From the NCBI RefSeq assembly GCF_020911925.1, contig NZ_CP087134.1, positions 310,001-374,000 on the forward strand: a stretch of 64,000 nucleotides of DNA. The letters run 5' to 3'. The notes under the pieces were generated by a model. It searched no databases. It was not told where the DNA came from and was given only the letters and a program-made list of their open reading frames with translations. This DNA is from Flavobacterium cupriresistens (GTDB taxonomy: Bacteria; Bacteroidota; Bacteroidia; Flavobacteriales; Flavobacteriaceae). A program made the position numbers and the translations under genes. Every line of letters starts with the position of its first letter. Position 1 is the stretch's first letter. This document shows positions 18,093 through 27,148 of the stretch, one piece after another.

Positions 18093-19155
18093 CATTTTTT
18101 ATCTGAAGGGCAGCCTTATTTCGAATTCTCATTTTGCTTTGAATTGGTTTCTCCAAATAAATATAAGCTACTGAAGAAAAGACTATCAAGATAAAAAGCC
18201 TTAGAAAAAAGACAATTGTTGGATCACTAATATGCAGGTATTTGTTAACACTATAAGCGCTTATTAAAGCATAAACCGGATGTTGTAAAATATAAATTCC
18301 AAAACTAATTTCTCCCAAGAGTACAAAGACTCTATTTCTGAACAGCTTTGTTATGATTCCATTGTTTAATGAAATAAAAAACAGCATCGGAATGAAAAGC
18401 ACTGCTAATAATCCATTATGAAAATTTAAGCCTAGTGGAAATTTTAATGCCAAAATTAATAAAGCGACCAATATCAGAAGGATGAAATCATAGTTGCCTT
18501 TTTTCTCTTTTAAATTTCTAATAAAAAAAAGTCCGGCGAGGTTTCCGACAAGAAACTCATTCAAATGCAGTAACGGATTGTATTTCAAAACATCTTTGAT
18601 AATGCTTAATTGATTTTCTTCGTACCTGAAAAAATACAGCTGAAAGATGATCTGGCTCAAAACCCAAAACAAAACAATAACGACCGTAATTCTTTCCAAG
18701 GTCATTTTTTTGAGGAATCTATTGAATACAAAAGGAAAGATGGCATAAAAAAGTAATTCAACAGACAGCGACCATCCTGGCGGATTAACAGATAAAACTT
18801 TGTCTGGAATCCAGGCCTGAATCATAAAAACATTTAAGAACAAACCCCAGTAGTCTATGTTTTTTTCTCTGAATTGCAGTAAAAGTATAATCAGTATAGC
18901 CAAAAAATAGAGTGGGTAAATCCTGGCCAGCCTGTTTTTTAAATAATCTCCTGCTGAAATAAAAGCTTTATTTCCATAGGCCAGTATCATTACAAAACCT
19001 GATAAAATAAAAAAATAACTAACACATACGTCAGCATTGCGAAATATAAAAGCAATATTCTCATTGTTGAAAGGGAAGCTTTTTCCACCGTAATGAAAAA
19101 CAACAACTGAAACTGCAGCCAGAAATCTGGTAAAGGTTAACTGCTCTATTCTCAT
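18085..19155 (-). CDS. Acyltransferase family 3 membrane protein (second tandem copy)
   Basis: A 356-residue paralogue of the neighbouring acyltransferase. I chose the ATG at 19155 because it gives MRIEQLTFTRFLAAVSVVVF, aligned with the other copy, and because it overlaps the upstream stop by ATGA. An upstream ATG at 19185 would add ten residues without support. R10 and H21 are conserved, as are the blocks VSYFFILSGFVMILAYG and WSLSVELLFYAIFPFVF. The two copies differ at many positions, so the duplication is not recent. Different acyl acceptors are possible. Confidence 0.9.
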   Translation of the reverse strand: MRIEQLTFTRFLAAVSVVVFHYGGKSFPFNNENIAFIFRNADVCVSYFFILSGFVMILAYGNKAFISAGDYLKNRLARIYPLYFLAILIILLLQFREKNIDYWGLFLNVFMIQAWIPDKVLSVNPPGWSLSVELLFYAIFPFVFNRFLKKMTLERITVVIVLFWVLSQIIFQLYFFRYEENQLSIIKDVLKYNPLLHLNEFLVGNLAGLFFIRNLKEKKGNYDFILLILVALLILALKFPLGLNFHNGLLAVLFIPMLFFISLNNGIITKLFRNRVFVLLGEISFGIYILQHPVYALISAYSVNKYLHISDPTIVFFLRLFILIVFSSVAYIYLEKPIQSKMRIRNKAALQIKNAS

Positions 19156-20270
19156 AATGCTATTTGACTGTTTGCCAGTCTGCATTTTGCCTGATCAATA
19201 ATCTGGTTCATTTTTATATTCCAATTCTCCATAGCATACAATTCATTTGAAAATTCAGGAAGCTCAATATTTCCCTCTAAAAATGCATTTATTGCCGTTT
19301 CCCATTCTGAAATAAAATAAGGATTTTCGATTAGCTTTCCAAGTTTCCCGTAGTGCAGCACTTCCGGAACACCCCCAAAAGCAGATGCAATACAATAATT
19401 CCCACAATGCAAAGCTTCTATCAGACTAAGCCCAAAACCTTCCTGACATAAAGTAGGGAAAAGATAACAATCAGAAGCCTGATAATATTTTGGAAGTTCT
19501 TCGTTTGGAATTTTCCCCAGAAAAACCACTCCCTCCATTTTTTGTCTTGGATCGCAACCAATCACAACTAATTGTATTTTCTTTTCAACGGAATAGATTT
19601 TTCTCCAAACCTCTAAAATTAACTCCAGTCCTTTTTTTGGTCGGTCTTGCGAACACCAAACGAAGGTTTTTTTATTGCCAAAGCCTAATTCTTCTTTTAA
19701 TTTTATTTTTTCGGTTTCAGGAACTTTCTTAAACTTCTTTGTATCAATTCCGTTATTTAAAATTGAAAAATGGCTTGGAAGTATAATATTGTTTTTTTGA
19801 TGCGCTTTATAACTGTCCATCGTTAACACGATCATTTCATCAATAATTTCGTAAAAATCCTGACCAGAACCTGATTTTGTATAGGGTGAAAAACCGTGGT
19901 AAAAAAACTGGATGTAACATTGTTTCTCAATTCCTTTTGAAACAAGATGTTTTCTAAGTGACTTAACCATTCCATAATTATCAACAACCTGGATGATATA
20001 TTTTTGCTTGGGGTCAATTATTTTATCAAGAGCCACAAAATATTCCAGATTTTTACGCTTCAGAAATTTACGTTGCAATTTGTGCCAGAACGTAAGTTTT
20101 GCAAAATGGTATTGTATTCCATCAAACAATTTTTGCGGTTTCGGACATATGATATAATCGATTTTATGATTGTTCTCGAGGTAATTTTTATACAGAGTCG
20201 TCCAACTCCCAATCTTACTATAAGGAAGAGAGGTTTGAGAAATCAGAATTACTTGCGCCGGATTATTCAT
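19152..20270 (-). CDS. GT4-family glycosyltransferase
   Basis: A 372-residue GT-B enzyme. The donor domain starts KTFVWCSQDRPKKGLELILE and carries QEGFGLSLIE (EX7E, 277 and 285), followed by CGNYCIASAFGGVPEVL. ILNNGIDTKKF is the linker typical of GT4 proteins between the two domains. It overlaps the GT2 gene upstream by eight bases and the acyltransferase downstream by four. Specificity cannot be inferred. Confidence 0.9.
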   Translation of the reverse strand: MNNPAQVILISQTSLPYSKIGSWTTLYKNYLENNHKIDYIICPKPQKLFDGIQYHFAKLTFWHKLQRKFLKRKNLEYFVALDKIIDPKQKYIIQVVDNYGMVKSLRKHLVSKGIEKQCYIQFFYHGFSPYTKSGSGQDFYEIIDEMIVLTMDSYKAHQKNNIILPSHFSILNNGIDTKKFKKVPETEKIKLKEELGFGNKKTFVWCSQDRPKKGLELILEVWRKIYSVEKKIQLVVIGCDPRQKMEGVVFLGKIPNEELPKYYQASDCYLFPTLCQEGFGLSLIEALHCGNYCIASAFGGVPEVLHYGKLGKLIENPYFISEWETAINAFLEGNIELPEFSNELYAMENWNIKMNQIIDQAKCRLANSQIAL

Positions 20271-21297
20271 ATTTCCGGGTATATTGGAGTACTTCTTCTC
20301 GGGAAAGTCCTTTTAGCTTTAGACAATATTGCCATATCATTTTTTGTGTAATGATCCTTGAGAATACTTTATATTTTAATAAAAATGCAATTTCCGATGA
20401 TTTTATTTTTCTTAAAACAGGTGGTTCAACAGGAAAAAAATCATTCGGTTTTATTTGTTCTAAGGTTTCCTGCATCCATTTCTCTTCTACATTTCCTAAA
20501 TGGTAAGCAAAATTATCCTCGGTTGAAAGTCGCCACATTCCATTCTTCACTACCGGAAGATCAAGAAATTTTTCTTCACTATCTCCTCCAAGCATAAAGG
20601 CGGAGTGTTTAATCTCCATTTTTTCAAAAACTTCTTTTCTATATGTTGCTAAAAAGTGACCTGCTCCGGGAACAGCTTTAAAATTACCATTTGCAACCGT
20701 CAGATATTTTTCGAGATGCAAACTACTATACATATTAGGTTTTCCGACACTTGCCGCAAAAGCCTTTAATGCCTCGGGATTCTTAACTTTTCTAAAACGA
20801 AGTGATTTTGAAAACAGCAGTTCAAACCATATATTAAAGGTATAACTTTTTAAAGACCTCGAAGATGGTGTTGGACAAACTGTCCCCGTTTTTGAAAACT
20901 TCTCAAAAACAGCGTAAGTCTCTTTTTGCCAGTCTTTTAAAAACAAAACATCACAATCAGCAACGGTAATAAAAGTAAAATCATGTCCTGAAATACCTTT
21001 GACAATAGCATTTAGCTTTCCGATATTTGTAGAGTGGATTACTTCTTGTATTTTTCCGTCTTTTTGAAGCTCGTTTAAGTATTCAACCACATCATCATGG
21101 CTCCCATTATTTACAACCGTAATGTACGTTTTCTGATGAACAGTCTTGAATACTGATTCCAGACAATATTGCAAAATTTTAAAACTTTCCTTAAAATATC
21201 CTTCCTGATCGGGAATATAAACAGGAATTACAATCTGATGAAAAAAATCATTTGATTCCTGTGGTTTATCTTTATTGGGATTAAAGCCTATTCGCAT
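20263..21297 (-). CDS. GT2-family glycosyltransferase
   Basis: A 344-residue GT-A protein. QIVIPVYIPDQEG opens the nucleotide-binding domain, ITVVNNGSHDDVVEYL replaces the usual VDDGS, and ADCDVLF (DCD 114-116) is the metal-binding DXD. The C-terminal 130 residues are not strongly conserved. The start abuts the stop of the upstream GT4 gene and the end overlaps the downstream GT4 gene by eight bases, placing it inside a tightly coupled set. Confidence 0.85.
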   Translation of the reverse strand: MRIGFNPNKDKPQESNDFFHQIVIPVYIPDQEGYFKESFKILQYCLESVFKTVHQKTYITVVNNGSHDDVVEYLNELQKDGKIQEVIHSTNIGKLNAIVKGISGHDFTFITVADCDVLFLKDWQKETYAVFEKFSKTGTVCPTPSSRSLKSYTFNIWFELLFSKSLRFRKVKNPEALKAFAASVGKPNMYSSLHLEKYLTVANGNFKAVPGAGHFLATYRKEVFEKMEIKHSAFMLGGDSEEKFLDLPVVKNGMWRLSTEDNFAYHLGNVEEKWMQETLEQIKPNDFFPVEPPVLRKIKSSEIAFLLKYKVFSRIITQKMIWQYCLKLKGLSREEVLQYTRKYE

Positions 21298-22440
21298 TTA
21301 GAAATTTATTTCAATATTTTGGTATAAAGCTATTACTTTTCGCTGATTAAGGACATAATCTAATTTTTCCAAAGCAATTTTTTCATTTAATTTATTCGCA
21401 TTAACCAACATTTCTTTATTCTCAATTGCTTGAATAATTAACGCTGCAATAACTTCAACATTTTCAGGATCCTGAATTAAAAAACCATTAACGCCATGTT
21501 CAATAATTTCGGCCGAAACGTTACCTGGATTAGATTGAATCGGAAAGGCTCCCATAACTATTGCTTCAAGCATTGTATTTGCCATACCGTCTGAAATGTT
21601 GTTTCCAATATACAAAAGTGCTTTTCCCATCAATTCCATTACCTGATTTTGCGATAATTCATCTCTGTCAAATACCGTAAAGGGAAGATTATTCTGTTTT
21701 ACGTAGGTTATGACCTGCGGATGTGCTCCAAAAATAATTACCTCATATTGACTCAAATTGGGTAATTTTTTCTGCAATGCTTTCACTACATTAAGGGCTC
21801 TTCCAAATTTATGTTGGTACCCTTTCACAAGAATTATTCTCCTTTCTTCGAAAGGGATTTTTAACTTATCCAACGCTTCTAATTTGTAACCTGTTCCGCC
21901 CGGAATTACACCCAAGTGTTTCCCTTTAAACCCTAATTCTTTGGCAATCTGATAATCTCTCAGACAATCTGTATGTATAAAATCTATTCTTGAAAGCGCA
22001 CTTCTTATTTTTGCATTATGTTTCTTATCCTTTTGAAAATAAAACAAATCATTGCCCCAACACGAATAAATCCATTTGCTATTTGGAAACTTATTCATCG
22101 TTTTGACTATTGGATAAGAACAGGACTGCATCTCAAAACTATGAATTATATCTGGACTTATCTCTCTGATAATTTTTTCGAGGGCTTCATTTTCCGTAAC
22201 CTCAAGAAAAGGGCGAATACACGAATAAAATCCGGGCATTTTTTTAGAAAGAAAAAATTCCCCCTTTATGTGCGGAATTTTTCTTTTTGAAGTTTCTAGC
22301 AATTGTCGGACATTTTCTAAAGTCTCCAACTTTCCTCTTCCAAGAATGTCATACCAATACAATTCAAAAGAAGTATCTTTTAGATTTTCAATCCAGCGAA
22401 TGACATGGATGGATGGCATTGATATAAAAAGGATTCTCAT
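21298..22440 (-). CDS. GT4-like glycosyltransferase with an EX7E variant
   Basis: A 380-residue GT-B protein. SFEMQSCSYPIVKTM and WGNDLFYFQKDKKH resemble the acceptor half of GT4 enzymes. The donor half has RIILVKGYQHKFGRALNVVK and SDGMANTMLE. The first EX7E acid is aspartate (284) and the second glutamate (292). GAFPIQSNPGNVSAEII follows, a good match to the nucleotide-sugar loop. It overlaps the fucosyltransferase-like gene upstream by four bases. The donor is unknown. Confidence 0.82.
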   Translation of the reverse strand: MRILFISMPSIHVIRWIENLKDTSFELYWYDILGRGKLETLENVRQLLETSKRKIPHIKGEFFLSKKMPGFYSCIRPFLEVTENEALEKIIREISPDIIHSFEMQSCSYPIVKTMNKFPNSKWIYSCWGNDLFYFQKDKKHNAKIRSALSRIDFIHTDCLRDYQIAKELGFKGKHLGVIPGGTGYKLEALDKLKIPFEERRIILVKGYQHKFGRALNVVKALQKKLPNLSQYEVIIFGAHPQVITYVKQNNLPFTVFDRDELSQNQVMELMGKALLYIGNNISDGMANTMLEAIVMGAFPIQSNPGNVSAEIIEHGVNGFLIQDPENVEVIAALIIQAIENKEMLVNANKLNEKIALEKLDYVLNQRKVIALYQNIEINF

Positions 22441-23336
22441 TTAAAAATTTTCTTTTTTATTCTGTCTACTATGCTACAAACTTTGTCCATCTTTAATTTA
22501 ATAAAATCTTGTAATTGAAAATAAATTTCTTGAATAAAAAATTTGTAATTTTTACCCCCTAAACAATGTTTTTTGTAATCAAATAAGATCCATCTTTCAG
22601 GAAAATAATCTTTGTCATTATTTTGCTTCCCCAGTTGCCCTCTAAAATTGTGAACAGGTCTGATGATTTTACTGTTTTCTTTTTCTCCCAACCAGCCTAA
22701 CCACCAAGAAAAAGTAGAGTTACTTATTATAAAATCCTCTCCTTGCACACCTAAAGCTAATTGTTCTATCCCTGACAAATTTTCTAAAAAAAAAGCATTC
22801 TTTAAAAACTTAAAATGATACTTACAATATTCTATGTTGTCACTCATGAAAATCAAATCTCGCTCCTTCCAATCGGGGAAATTTTTTTTTAAAGCCAAAA
22901 AATAGTACCAATATGGCAACTGATAATAATCCGGGTGATTTACAAAATCACCTCTTCTTACAGATATAAAAATTGGTTTGTTTTTAAACAGATAATTATA
23001 CTTATCTAATAATCCTTCCAAAAAATCATCCTTAAATTTAAATATCTCTCTGGTCTTTTCAATATCAAAATATTTCTCTGATTGTAAAGCTCCATTTATA
23101 TCATAATCATTAGTACCAATTTCCCAATTATGAAATTCATAGCTCTTTTCAACAACTTGAATCAACTTTTTATTTTTATCCTGTTTTGGTAATTTGTATT
23201 CAAAATATTTCGAATATTCCCATTCCGGAAATGAAAACTCTTTTTTGTGTTTTATAGCCAGCCCCACAGTTGCAGCAATTTGAAACAATTGGTTTCCTAA
23301 ATTCCCTTTTCTACCCAAGCTATTAAATACCAACAT
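22437..23336 (-). CDS. Alpha-1,2-fucosyltransferase-like GT11 enzyme
   Basis: A 299-residue GT11 protein. GNLGNQLFQIAATVGLA (11-27) and ISVRRGDFVNHPDYY (RRGD 127-130, the fucosyltransferase motif I that binds GDP-fucose) are diagnostic. FIISNSTFSWWLGWLG (202-217) is the second conserved block. The C-terminal 60 residues are basic and variable. It belongs to the inverting alpha-1,2-fucosyltransferase family, so it probably adds L-fucose to galactose or a similar acceptor. No gmd or fcl gene for GDP-fucose is visible in the window, though manC at 61975-62982 makes the GDP-mannose precursor. Confidence 0.88.
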   Translation of the reverse strand: MLVFNSLGRKGNLGNQLFQIAATVGLAIKHKKEFSFPEWEYSKYFEYKLPKQDKNKKLIQVVEKSYEFHNWEIGTNDYDINGALQSEKYFDIEKTREIFKFKDDFLEGLLDKYNYLFKNKPIFISVRRGDFVNHPDYYQLPYWYYFLALKKNFPDWKERDLIFMSDNIEYCKYHFKFLKNAFFLENLSGIEQLALGVQGEDFIISNSTFSWWLGWLGEKENSKIIRPVHNFRGQLGKQNNDKDYFPERWILFDYKKHCLGGKNYKFFIQEIYFQLQDFIKLKMDKVCSIVDRIKKKIFK

Positions 23337-23349
23337 AGTAACTTATCAT

Positions 23350-24297
23350 TTATTTAAAAAAAACATATCCCTTATTAAAGAACTTATATACTAAAAATCC
23401 AAAACTAACTTTAATAAGCCCTGCCAAATCATACCAATTATAAAAATGAATTTTGAATATTCTCAAATATAAATAGAATGTATAATCCTGATTAGAGGAT
23501 AATGCATTATAAATTGCTCTTTTATAATAAATATGAGTGTATTTTAATAAAGGCTTGTATGTTGTTATTTTATTTACTTTAATTAGTTTTAAATGCTTTT
23601 CTAAAGCATTTAAAACTGAAATTATTTCAGTTTTATTCCCTTTTACCACCTCATGCGACAAAGAATCCAAATGTATTCTGTAAAGAATTATCGGCTTTTC
23701 ATTAAATTCAATAATTGGTTTTTCATATAACATTCTCATATTAAAATCCCAATCATCTACATTTGATATTTTTTCATCAAAAAGATAATCCTGCTTATTT
23801 AGAAAACTCCTCTTCCACAAAGGCCCTGATACATATAATGCTACTTTAGCTGTAAAATAATCATGAACTAAATTAACTGAAAAAACAGTACTTTTTTTAA
23901 TTTCTTTTTTTAGATCAAAATCATAAAGTACCAAAGGAGAGAGTATAACTTTTGAATATTCATTTATCAGTTTTGATTCTGAAGATAAACCCTCTGTATA
24001 CATAATATCATCACTGTCGAGCCACTTTATCCATTCTCCCTTACTTACTTCGAAACCAAAATTCCTGCAAGAATTAGCTCCTTTTACTTTACTCTTAGGC
24101 CTTTTATGAAAATAAAAACGACTGTCTTTTTTTACATATTCCTCAACAACAGCCTCTGTATTATCTGTTGAATCATCATCAACAACAATACATTCCCAAT
24201 TTGAATAAGTCTGAGCCAAAATACTATCTAAAGTTTCATCTATTAAATGTCCACGATTATAAGCTGGTATAATTATAGAAATTAGTGGCTGATTCAT
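23350..24297 (-). CDS. GT2-family glycosyltransferase
   Basis: A 315-residue GT-A enzyme. IIIPAYNRGHLIDETL, CIVVDDDSTDNTEAVV and KWLDSDDIM (DSD 94-96) are the donor and metal-binding blocks. DDWDFNMRML near residue 180 corresponds to the catalytic-base region. The C terminus has aromatic-rich segments that may lie against the membrane. It overlaps the 63-codon frame upstream by four bases (ATGA) and is followed by a 13-base gap to the GT11 gene. Confidence 0.9.
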   Translation of the reverse strand: MNQPLISIIIPAYNRGHLIDETLDSILAQTYSNWECIVVDDDSTDNTEAVVEEYVKKDSRFYFHKRPKSKVKGANSCRNFGFEVSKGEWIKWLDSDDIMYTEGLSSESKLINEYSKVILSPLVLYDFDLKKEIKKSTVFSVNLVHDYFTAKVALYVSGPLWKRSFLNKQDYLFDEKISNVDDWDFNMRMLYEKPIIEFNEKPIILYRIHLDSLSHEVVKGNKTEIISVLNALEKHLKLIKVNKITTYKPLLKYTHIYYKRAIYNALSSNQDYTFYLYLRIFKIHFYNWYDLAGLIKVSFGFLVYKFFNKGYVFFK

Positions 24298-24485
24298 CTC
24301 TTATTCTTAACCGCATTACTCGTTCGCACATTACAGGATAAATACTGAATAAATAAAAGTGCTTTAGCTACTAAATCTTTTATAAAATCATATCTAAATA
24401 AAAAACGAGTTGTTTCCTTCTTTTGTTTTTCATTTTTAATTATCGCACTCCATTTTGAAAGCAATTTATAAATAGCTCTTTTCAT
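24294..24485 (-). CDS. Small basic protein of 63 residues, function unknown
   Basis: The ATG at 24485 gives MKRAIYKLLSKW, ten bases after the upstream GT2 stop. A TTG seven codons earlier lies inside the upstream gene and is unlikely to be used. The frame ends in an ATGA overlap with the downstream GT2 gene. The protein is basic, with an amphipathic stretch around FIKDLVAKALLFIQYLS. No family is recognised. It could be a small accessory protein or a remnant of a longer gene lost during rearrangement of the GT array. Coupling on both sides argues that it is translated. Confidence 0.45.
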   Translation of the reverse strand: MKRAIYKLLSKWSAIIKNEKQKKETTRFLFRYDFIKDLVAKALLFIQYLSCNVRTSNAVKNKR

Positions 24486-24495
24486 TGTTAATAAT

Positions 24496-25353
24496 TTAAT
24501 TTGCAAATAGCGAAGAAATACATTTTTTAAAAAACCTCAATGGTCTTAAAACCATATTTCCCAATCTATAATCGACAGAACTTAATCTTTTTAATTCATT
24601 TGATTTGTATCTTAATGTTCTTCTTTGTAGAAAATCAATAGTTTTATCAAAATCTCTTGTATAAAGTTCTTTGTGCTTGTTTAATACATAGTAGTAATTT
24701 TCTTCTTCGTATAAAAGATTAGTGATCTGAAGCATCGAATTTTCCTTTTTTCTGTAGTTAAAAAGAAATTCTTCAATAACGAATACCTCCCAATTTTGTT
24801 TGGTAACTGAAATCCAAAATTCCCAGTCTTCATAACCTTTTTTCATTTTTTCGTCAAAACCGCCAGCATCATACCAGCATTTTTTTCTAAATAAAGAACT
24901 GGCCATTGTGTTATTACGAAATAAGAAACTGTCTATATTCCCTCCTGTTGGACAGTTTTTACCGATTATTTTATCTCGTTTTATAAAATAGTTCGAAAAA
25001 CAACCAACAACACCAATATCTGGTTTTAAATTTAAAATGGGGACTGCTTTTTCTAAAAAAGAATTTTCAAAAATATCATCGGCATCTAAGGTTACAATAT
25101 AGTCACCGTTGGAGTTTATAATTCCTACATTTCTAGCCGCACTTAGTCCCTTGTTTTCTTGAGTAATTATTTTTACTTTTTTATGATTGAAACTCGATAA
25201 AATCTTTTTTGTTGCTTCATTTGATCCATCATCTACAATAATAATTTCGGTATTTTGGTAGGTTTGACTTAAAGCCGAATTGACGCTTTCTTCAATATAA
25301 TCTTTATCATTATAACACGGAATGACGATTGAAACCAATTTTAAATATTCCAC
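24496..25353 (-). CDS. GT2-family glycosyltransferase, GTG start (tandem paralogue A)
   Basis: A 285-residue GT-A enzyme whose first in-frame start is GTG (25353). VSIVIPCYNDKDYIEESV, EIIIVDDGSNEATKKIL, SAARNVGI and TLDADD (90-93) are the donor-binding blocks. MKKGYEDWEFWISVTK contains the usual ED acidic pair. It is closely related to the next gene upstream (25370-26224): both have IIPCYND, ENxGxSAARN, KxGYEDWEF and a C-terminal LxPxRFxK segment. That points to local duplication. Specificity unknown. Confidence 0.9.
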   Translation of the reverse strand: MEYLKLVSIVIPCYNDKDYIEESVNSALSQTYQNTEIIIVDDGSNEATKKILSSFNHKKVKIITQENKGLSAARNVGIINSNGDYIVTLDADDIFENSFLEKAVPILNLKPDIGVVGCFSNYFIKRDKIIGKNCPTGGNIDSFLFRNNTMASSLFRKKCWYDAGGFDEKMKKGYEDWEFWISVTKQNWEVFVIEEFLFNYRKKENSMLQITNLLYEEENYYYVLNKHKELYTRDFDKTIDFLQRRTLRYKSNELKRLSSVDYRLGNMVLRPLRFFKKCISSLFAN

Positions 25354-25369
25354 TTTATCTATTTTTTAT

Positions 25370-26224
25370 TTAAACAAAAAAACCTTTAATAAAACGAAAA
25401 GGCTTTAAAAACATTCTCCCAATCTTATAATCCATCGATTTCCGAAGATTATGCGACCCTATTTCAATTCTTTCCATCTGAGAAAAAATATTATTTATCA
25501 TTAACTCATGGTTTGCATTCCATAAGTCATTATGTTTGATATAAATATATTTCCATAACTCATATTTATGAAATTTATCTGCCTGAGAATTTCTCGATTC
25601 CTCTTTTTTCCTGTAATAAAAAAGATATTCTTCTATTATATTAATCTTCCAACCAGCCTTGGCAACTGAAATATTAAATTCCCAATCTTCATATCCTTTT
25701 CTCATTTTTTCATCATAACCACCTGCATCAATCCAACATTGCTTTCTAAAAAGGACACTTCCTGCTGATGCTCCGTTACCAAGAATTAATATTTTTAAAT
25801 CTCCTCCTTCAGGCTTAAATTTTTCTAAAACACCTTTTTTGTCACTAAAAACATTTATCCAACAGCTAATCAAACCCAACTTATCATTTAGCATGAGACA
25901 ATTTAAAGCCTTTGAAATAAAATCTTTCTCAAAATAATCATCTGCATCCAGCGTTAAAATAAAATCTCCTTTAGCTTGTTTTATTCCATTATTCCTCGCA
26001 GCACTCGGCCCTGCATTTTCTTGAGATAAAATGATGAGTTTTTCCTGTCTTATCCCTTTAAGAACTTCTTTTGTGGCAAAGTCTGAGCCATCATCTACAA
26101 TAATAATCTCAACATTTTTATGCGTTTGATTATTAATCGAATTTATTGCTTGCTGAATATAATTCTGGTCATTATAACAAGGAATTATTACAGATACAAG
26201 ATTATTTACATTTGATTGCATCAT
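25370..26224 (-). CDS. GT2-family glycosyltransferase (tandem paralogue B)
   Basis: A 284-residue GT-A protein. SVIIPCYNDQNYIQQAI, IIIVDDGSDFATKEVL, ENAGPSAARNNGIK, TLDADD (92-96) and MRKGYEDWEFNISVAK are the family blocks. Two ATG codons one after another, 26224 and 26221, could start it. The preceding gene ends immediately before it and the next, its paralogue, begins 16 bases later. The pair probably arose by duplication and then diverged in donor or acceptor use. Confidence 0.9.
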   Translation of the reverse strand: MMQSNVNNLVSVIIPCYNDQNYIQQAINSINNQTHKNVEIIIVDDGSDFATKEVLKGIRQEKLIILSQENAGPSAARNNGIKQAKGDFILTLDADDYFEKDFISKALNCLMLNDKLGLISCWINVFSDKKGVLEKFKPEGGDLKILILGNGASAGSVLFRKQCWIDAGGYDEKMRKGYEDWEFNISVAKAGWKINIIEEYLFYYRKKEESRNSQADKFHKYELWKYIYIKHNDLWNANHELMINNIFSQMERIEIGSHNLRKSMDYKIGRMFLKPFRFIKGFFV

Positions 26225-27148
26225 TTACACTAAATATTTTTTACCAGTTTCTCTATTTTGCAAAACACTATTTTTAATGCTTTTTTTATCTATCAATCTG
26301 CATTTGGTCTTATTTACTAAATATCCTTTAAAATCGAGTTTTAATAAACTCACAACTGCTTCTTTAAAAAAATATGTTTTTATTCTATCAATTTTTTTAT
26401 ACTCTTCTGAATTTACATCAGCGTACTTAACTCTTATTCTATTTAAAAATCTATTGTAATATTTTTCAGAACCTTTGGAAAAATTGACAGTATAATTGTT
26501 ATCACTATCATGTTTTATAACCGTTGAAGGTGTAATTCCTATTTTTAAATTATGATAAAGCACTCTTTGACAAAAATTATCGTCTTCACCATACAAGAAA
26601 AACATAGGATCAAAACCTCCCACAACCTCAAATGTCTTTTTTGGTAAAAACCAAGCAGCAGCATTTATCATTTCTACTGAATAAATTTCCTTCAATGTAT
26701 TATTTAAAATTGAATCAGAAATTAAATCTGAACATTGACGATTTATGTAATACAAAAAACTTACGTCTAACGAAACGCCTTTCCCATCTGAGTGTATCGG
26801 ACTGATTATGCCAAAATCCGTATTATTATTTGCGACCTCCAAGAGTTTTTCGATAGTCTTTTTTTCTATAACGGTATCTTGATTTAATAAAAAAACAAAA
26901 TCACTGTTTAATTCAAGTGCTAGTAAAATGCCTTTATTGTTCGCTCGTCCAAATCCTAAATTTTCTTTAGATTCGATGAGCTTAATTTTTTGAGAATAGT
27001 TATGCTTTAAAAACGCAGCTGTATTATCGGTACTACAATTATCTACAATTATTATTTCTGGTAACAATGCACTTTCAAAGATAGATTTTATACAATCTTC
27101 GATCCATTTCATACCGTTGAAAGTAACTATGACTACACTTATTTTCAT
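26225..27148 (-). CDS. GT2-family glycosyltransferase (rhamnosyltransferase-like)
   Basis: A 307-residue GT-A protein of the WbbL/RfbF-like branch. SVVIVTFNGMKWIEDCI, IIIVDNCSTDNTAAFL, ENLGFGRANNKG and LLNQDT (88-92) are characteristic. FLYGEDDNFCQRV is the later acidic motif. Members of this branch often use dTDP-L-rhamnose, which the rml genes of this locus would supply, but other donors are known. It overlaps the next gene downstream by four bases. Confidence 0.88.
   Translation of the reverse strand: MKISVVIVTFNGMKWIEDCIKSIFESALLPEIIIVDNCSTDNTAAFLKHNYSQKIKLIESKENLGFGRANNKGILLALELNSDFVFLLNQDTVIEKKTIEKLLEVANNNTDFGIISPIHSDGKGVSLDVSFLYYINRQCSDLISDSILNNTLKEIYSVEMINAAAWFLPKKTFEVVGGFDPMFFLYGEDDNFCQRVLYHNLKIGITPSTVIKHDSDNNYTVNFSKGSEKYYNRFLNRIRVKYADVNSEEYKKIDRIKTYFFKEAVVSLLKLDFKGYLVNKTKCRLIDKKSIKNSVLQNRETGKKYLV

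Noticed and set aside
20004..20351. 115-codon plus-strand frame over the GT4/GT2 overlap
   Set aside because: Antisense to two supported genes, no domain, no start context. A shadow frame.
24294..24506. Longer start (TTG) for the small protein
   Set aside because: It falls within the upstream GT2 gene; the ATG at 24485 has a normal 10-base gap, so the shorter form was used.
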